Positions 11,575 to 14,578 of a stretch of 14,578 nucleotides of DNA are shown one piece after another. The notes below the pieces were generated by a model. It saw only the letters and a program-made list of their open reading frames with translations, did no database searches and had not been told where the DNA came from. The translations under genes and the position numbers were made by a program. Within the stretch, counting starts at the first letter, position 1, and the number at the start of each line of letters is the position of its first letter. This DNA is from Neisseriaceae bacterium HSC-16F19 (GTDB taxonomy: Bacteria > Pseudomonadota > Gammaproteobacteria > Burkholderiales > Neisseriaceae): positions 1 to 14,578 of the forward strand of contig NZ_JALJZY010000034.1 in the NCBI RefSeq assembly GCF_024171525.1, read 5' to 3'.

Positions 11575-12471
11575 TCATGCTGTCTGCAATTCATACAACC
11601 CAGGCGCTACACGGTGAAAGAACCGCTCGTCTTGCAAAACCTGTCGTACCTTTGCCCGCCAGTGATTGTTCTGTCTGGTGTCGGCATAGGATTTCACAGC
11701 CTGGTAAATTTCAGCCAGTTTCATTTGCTTTCCGCTGGCTTGCAGAATTCGGCGTATGCTCGCCCGCCAAGTCATGGCTACACTGTTATTGGCCCGTTGC
11801 ATCAGTTTGTGAAGCAGATAGATGGCCTGTGTTTTGTCTTTGCGGAATACCAACAGCTTTTCATGTGCGATTCGGACAAGCTTGCCGTTACCTGCATACC
11901 GTTTGCTGTCACTGGTGCAGTTATGCTGGATTTTGATGATTTCATCCACCAAGCGGCCGGGTGCAATACGCTCAACCATGCTGCTCAGATTGAAGTATTG
12001 ACCGTTTTTGCGCATATTCCCCATGAGGATGCCATAGTGGCCGTTGGCTTCTGTCGCGTCATGGATATTCATCATGGCCACAATCATTGCTTCGCAAAAG
12101 TCGGCCAAATCCATAGTGCTCAAATCCCAGGGATTGGCTTCCGTTCCCCATTGGTTGCCGGAATACTGAATCATCGACCAGTAGGGCGGATGCCACCAAA
12201 TCAGGTTAGCCTCCCGTTGCATGACTGTCTTGAAGTCATCGGTCAAAAGATTAAAGCCTGAGTGAAGGTCTGTACCAAAAAAATCCAAGCCCATTTCGCG
12301 GGCAACATCGACACTTGTTCCGCCACCAATGCTGGGGTCTGCAAAGAGGCCGCCTGATTTCAGATAGCTCTCAACAAAATCGCGAATGATGTAACCTGTG
12401 CAGTTACCACGATACTGGTTGTTGCCAAATTCGCCGCGGACGGGGTATGAGCAAACGGAATTGCCGAACAT
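11575..12471 (-). CDS. Solitary DNA methyltransferase with HPPY motif and C-terminal winged-helix domain
   Basis: A 298-residue putative DNA amino-methyltransferase. The AdoMet-binding motif is FADPSIGGGTS (residues 43-53), followed by FFGTDLHSGFN. The catalytic motif IV is HPPY (residues 94-97) in place of the usual DPPY/NPPY/SPPY. The order motif I then IV fits alpha or gamma classes. The last 60 residues (SIRRILQASGKQMKLAEIYQAV...QVLQDERFFHRVAPGLYEL) resemble a HARE/winged-helix DNA-binding domain. The ATG at 12471 is chosen since AAGGAGGT lies just upstream; the GTG at 12477 falls in it. No restriction gene is adjacent, so it may protect incoming plasmid DNA or regulate. It stands directly after the hairpin at 12481-12645. 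Confidence 0.85.
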   Translation of the reverse strand: MFGNSVCSYPVRGEFGNNQYRGNCTGYIIRDFVESYLKSGGLFADPSIGGGTSVDVAREMGLDFFGTDLHSGFNLLTDDFKTVMQREANLIWWHPPYWSMIQYSGNQWGTEANPWDLSTMDLADFCEAMIVAMMNIHDATEANGHYGILMGNMRKNGQYFNLSSMVERIAPGRLVDEIIKIQHNCTSDSKRYAGNGKLVRIAHEKLLVFRKDKTQAIYLLHKLMQRANNSVAMTWRASIRRILQASGKQMKLAEIYQAVKSYADTRQNNHWRAKVRQVLQDERFFHRVAPGLYELQTA

Positions 12472-12480
12472 ATGCACCTC

Positions 12481-12645
12481 CTTTTTTCTGGTTGACTGGG
12501 TTTGCCTGTAGTTGATGCGGCCAAAAGAAGCCCCTCCTGCATCTGGGTCAAGTGTGGCGAAGCCACTTGTCTTGCACTTGAACCAGATGCAGGAGGGGAT
12601 TACAGTCGCTATAGAACTACAGGGAAGCCCGGCAGCCAGGAAAGC
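12481..12645 (-). promoter_or_regulatory. Hairpin element C, candidate single-stranded-DNA promoter with open bubble
   Basis: The top stem pairs 12531-12554 with 12575-12598 (24 bp, one mismatch). The cap is TGGC-gaa-GCCA (12555-12565) then CTTGTCTTG. The right arm has TTGAAC (12578-12583), 17 bases, TACAGT (12601-12606). The -10 lies in an unpaired internal loop, 12599-12614 facing 12514-12530, which also covers the expected start point. The lower stem begins with 9 perfect pairs (12505-12513 with 12615-12623) and continues imperfectly to about 12488/12640. The left base runs straight into AAGGAGGT of the methyltransferase. AAGTATCGGGC (12655-12665), as seen in modules R1-R2, follows on the right. 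Confidence 0.75.
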
Positions 12646-12671
12646 TCAAAACCAAAGTATCGGGCTAGATG

Positions 12672-13919
12672 TTAACTGTATTGTTGGAACAATGCTTTTT
12701 CTACCTTGGCTAAATGGAAGGTGAACAGCGAAGTGGGGATAATGCCTGCCTTGCGATCTTTCTTGAATGTCTTACTGAATACCGGGTCCAGAACCATTTC
12801 GATACTGTCCAGAATGGCTTCCTGCTGATCCTTATCCAAAGAAAAGAAAGCGGTTTCTATTGACTCCCTGTATTTTGCTTTTGCTTCAGTTTTAAGTTCG
12901 GCCTCAGCCTGCTCTTGAATCTGCTTTTCTTTTTTAATCCGCTTGGCCTCTTCTCTTGCCTTTTTACCGTTAAGCTCCTCAAGACCCCAACCCTCAGCAA
13001 AAGCTTTATGATAAATGGCAGAAATATTTACTTTCTTCTTGTTGGACTCAAGATCCGTTGCATAATCGTTTGCCCTTTGAATAATAGCTGCTACTTGTTC
13101 TTCCGTGTACTTCTCCATGAGTGCAATTTGTTTGTCTAGATCATACATTACACGCATGTCATTAAAACAGTCATAAAGTTCGGGAAGCTGCGAGTTTGTA
13201 GGAATATCAAGCCGTCTAGGTCTGATTTTAAACTTGAATGAATGTACTTTTCGCGATTCACGAAAATACTCAACCTCTATAGATAAATCACAAAAGCTAC
13301 TTTGATTTATGTTTTCAACGGGCAAGGCTATAGTGATCTGATTTAATTTTTTAAACTCCGGATATTCACTTCCCAATCCAATATATTCCCGCCAATAATC
13401 AACCGTAAACAAGGGCGTTTCCCCATCAGGCAGGTAATCCTTACACAGCTTGTAAATAATGGCTTCGTATTTACTGGTAAATAAACCGAAAATATTCCAA
13501 TTTAATATTGAAAATAATCTTTCAGTTTCTTTATCCATCATCAAAACAGTTTTTAGAAAAGATGGCAGTACAAAGCCCACTTTGTTATGGGCCACTCTCC
13601 ATTCAGAAACAAAACCAGTTCCATGAGTGGCTGAACGACCATCTTTCCCAAGGTAATTTATAGTAATCGGCTCTTGCCTAAGTACTTCCAAATCATCTTT
13701 AAGGTCTCGAACGCTAGGCTTGTATCCCAGGTAATTCGAAATTTTACTAATCGGAATGTAAACGAAACCGTCCTCATCAACTTCGGACCCATTTTGCAAA
13801 TGTTCCTTATACTCCTGTAGCAAAAGAAACCAACACTTGTATTGCATCAAAGTGATTGAATGCCTGATATGCACCAATGACTGAGGGGTTCTAAACACTA
13901 CTTTTTGCTGGTTATTCAT
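12672..13919 (-). CDS. Plasmid replication initiator, Rep_3 family
   Basis: A 415-residue initiator with two winged-helix domains. WH1 begins with QSLVHIRHSITLMQYKCWFLLLQEYKEH (residues 13-40) and WH2 covers about 150-250 (KYEAIIYKLCKDYLPDGETPLFTVDYWREYIGLGSEYPEFKKLNQI, then RRLDIP). The C-terminal third is a long charged helix-rich extension (KKAREEAKRIKKEKQIQEQAEAELKTEAKAKY), longer than in many members. The start at 13919 has GAGG 8 bases upstream; the ATG at 13949 would coincide with the predicted transcription start, so it is less likely unless leaderless. The promoter carries an iteron-like operator between its boxes, so the protein probably represses itself. Tandem repeats upstream contain the same CACCTTT word, marking the origin side. 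Confidence 0.88.
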   Translation of the reverse strand: MNNQQKVVFRTPQSLVHIRHSITLMQYKCWFLLLQEYKEHLQNGSEVDEDGFVYIPISKISNYLGYKPSVRDLKDDLEVLRQEPITINYLGKDGRSATHGTGFVSEWRVAHNKVGFVLPSFLKTVLMMDKETERLFSILNWNIFGLFTSKYEAIIYKLCKDYLPDGETPLFTVDYWREYIGLGSEYPEFKKLNQITIALPVENINQSSFCDLSIEVEYFRESRKVHSFKFKIRPRRLDIPTNSQLPELYDCFNDMRVMYDLDKQIALMEKYTEEQVAAIIQRANDYATDLESNKKKVNISAIYHKAFAEGWGLEELNGKKAREEAKRIKKEKQIQEQAEAELKTEAKAKYRESIETAFFSLDKDQQEAILDSIEMVLDPVFSKTFKKDRKAGIIPTSLFTFHLAKVEKALFQQYS

Positions 13920-13955
13920 GGCCCGAACCTCATAATATGGCAAATACATGGCCGC

Positions 13956-14027
13956 ATTTTATCCAAAAGGTGAAAATTGTCAACATAAAGTTATTTCACC
14001 TTTCTAACAATAATATTTTCACCTTTA
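13956..14027 (-). promoter_or_regulatory. rep promoter with iteron-like operator
   Basis: On the minus strand TTGACA (plus 13978-13983), 16 bases, TAAAAT (plus 13956-13961). AAAGGTGAAAA at 13966-13976 sits inside the spacer. Its perfect 11-bp reverse complement is at 14016-14026, and another CACCTTTC is at 13997-14004, 23 bases from the next copy. This is the standard layout for autorepression by Rep bound to an inverted repeat. Confidence 0.82.
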
Positions 14028-14140
14028 ACTAACCCTTACCACAAAAATAAAGCATGAAGAAAATAGAATAATCTATGTTTTATAATTGATTATTGAAATG
14101 CACAAACGATCTACCTGATAGCTCACCTATAAACCCAGCA

Positions 14141-14578
14141 TCCATAGGTGTACTCAAAAAAGGGAATCTTTTCACCTTTCAGATGTGATTTGTACACCTT
14201 TCGTCAACCGAGCCGCCAACTGCTGACGGGTTCAATATACTTTTCAATGTCTTATGCTCATAGACTCCATAGGTGTACTCAAAAAAGGGAATCTTTTCAC
14301 CTTTCAGATGTGATTTGTACACCTTTCGCAAACCGAGCCGCCAACTGCTGACGGGTTCAATATACTTTTCAATGTCTTATGCTCATAGACTCCATAGGTG
14401 TACTCAAAAAAGGGAATCTTTTCACCTTTCAGATGTGATTTGTACACCTTTCGCAAACCGAGCCGCCAACTGCTGACGGGTTCAATATACTTTTCAATGT
14501 CTTATGCTCATAGACTCCATAGGTGTACTCAAAAAAGGGAATCTTTTCACCTTTCAGATGTGATTTGTACACCTTTCG
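14141..14578. repeat. 125-bp tandem repeat with iteron-like words, probable oriV part
   Basis: Units are 14141-14265, 14266-14390, 14391-14515 and a partial 14516-14578 cut by the window edge. They are identical except that the first has GTCAAC where the others have GCAAAC. Each unit carries CACCTTTC twice, 22 bases apart (14173-14180 and 14195-14202 in unit 1), and AGGTGTAC (14146-14153) inverted to GTACACCT (14192-14199). These share the TTTTCACCTTT word of the rep operator, so they are likely Rep binding sites at the origin. No DnaA box was recognised. 14028-14140 is AT-rich with no gene seen. Confidence 0.88.

Noticed and set aside
11389..12261. Plus-strand frame opposite the methyltransferase
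   Set aside because: It is antisense to AdoMet and HPPY motifs, with no ribosome-binding site or recognisable domain.
8097..12645. Integron attC sites or insertion-sequence ends
   Set aside because: No integron core site, integron-type integrase, transposase or target duplication is seen; the only recombinase lies elsewhere and the hairpins adjoin ribosome-binding sites instead.
13956..13966. TTTTGGATAAA near rep as a remnant of a hairpin base
   Set aside because: The word resembles the bases of elements A and B, but here it is explained by the rep -10 box and operator, and no partner arm was found.
14141..14578. CRISPR-like or coding repeats at the right edge
   Set aside because: The 125-bp units are almost identical throughout with no variable spacers; frames inside them lack ribosome-binding sites, and the CACCTTT words point to an origin.

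Overview
The window reads as part of a conjugative plasmid from a Gram-negative proteobacterium. It carries I-type (Dot/Icm-like, type IVB) transfer genes, a Rep_3-type replication initiator with iteron-like repeats, and two partition systems. Gene style suggests a beta- or gammaproteobacterial host. I saw no DNA uptake word that would fix the family, so the host is uncertain.

Layout. 1-95 is a tandem array of the 7-mer TAATCTG. 132-4749 (minus strand) is one gene train, read right to left: dotD, dotC, dotB, icmT, parM, a ParR-like gene and an unknown gene. The order dotD-dotC-dotB-icmT equals traH-traI-traJ-traK of IncI plasmids. 4750-5760 has no convincing gene. It holds an AT-rich palindrome, spaced repeats, a 266-bp multi-branched inverted repeat with a bidirectional terminator at its centre, and two 25-bp direct repeats. 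5761-6936 (plus strand) is a tyrosine recombinase. 6933-12471 (minus strand) is an accessory region: low-molecular-weight tyrosine phosphatase, two small unknown proteins, two paralogous MGLD...SWW proteins, another small protein, a ParA/ribbon-helix-helix pair and a DNA methyltransferase. 12672-13919 is the Rep gene, and 13950-14578 is its promoter/operator and the start of an origin region with a 125-bp tandem repeat.

The most interesting signal is a family of four long imperfect hairpins (8097-8281, 8998-9177, 10118-10297, 12481-12645). Each stands directly against the ribosome-binding site of a minus-strand gene. Their stems differ in sequence but keep complementarity, and all have the same cap: a 4-bp mini-hairpin followed by CTTGNNCTTG. 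In every one the right arm, read from loop to base, carries TTGNNN, exactly 17 bases, then TANNNN. The -10-like part lies at or in a mismatched stretch of the stem, and the opposite arm lacks it. This is what is expected of single-stranded-DNA promoters of the Frpo/ssi type, known from F and ColIb-P9 leading regions. If the plus strand enters a recipient and folds, RNA polymerase would start in the hairpin and run left into the methyltransferase and the small unknown genes before a second strand exists. It would also mean that the plus strand is the transferred strand, that 6.9-12.5 kb is the leading region, and that oriT lies to the left, plausibly in the structured gap at 4.75-5.76 kb. Hairpins, spacing, positions and gene order are read from the sequence. 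The promoter function, transfer polarity and oriT position are inference.
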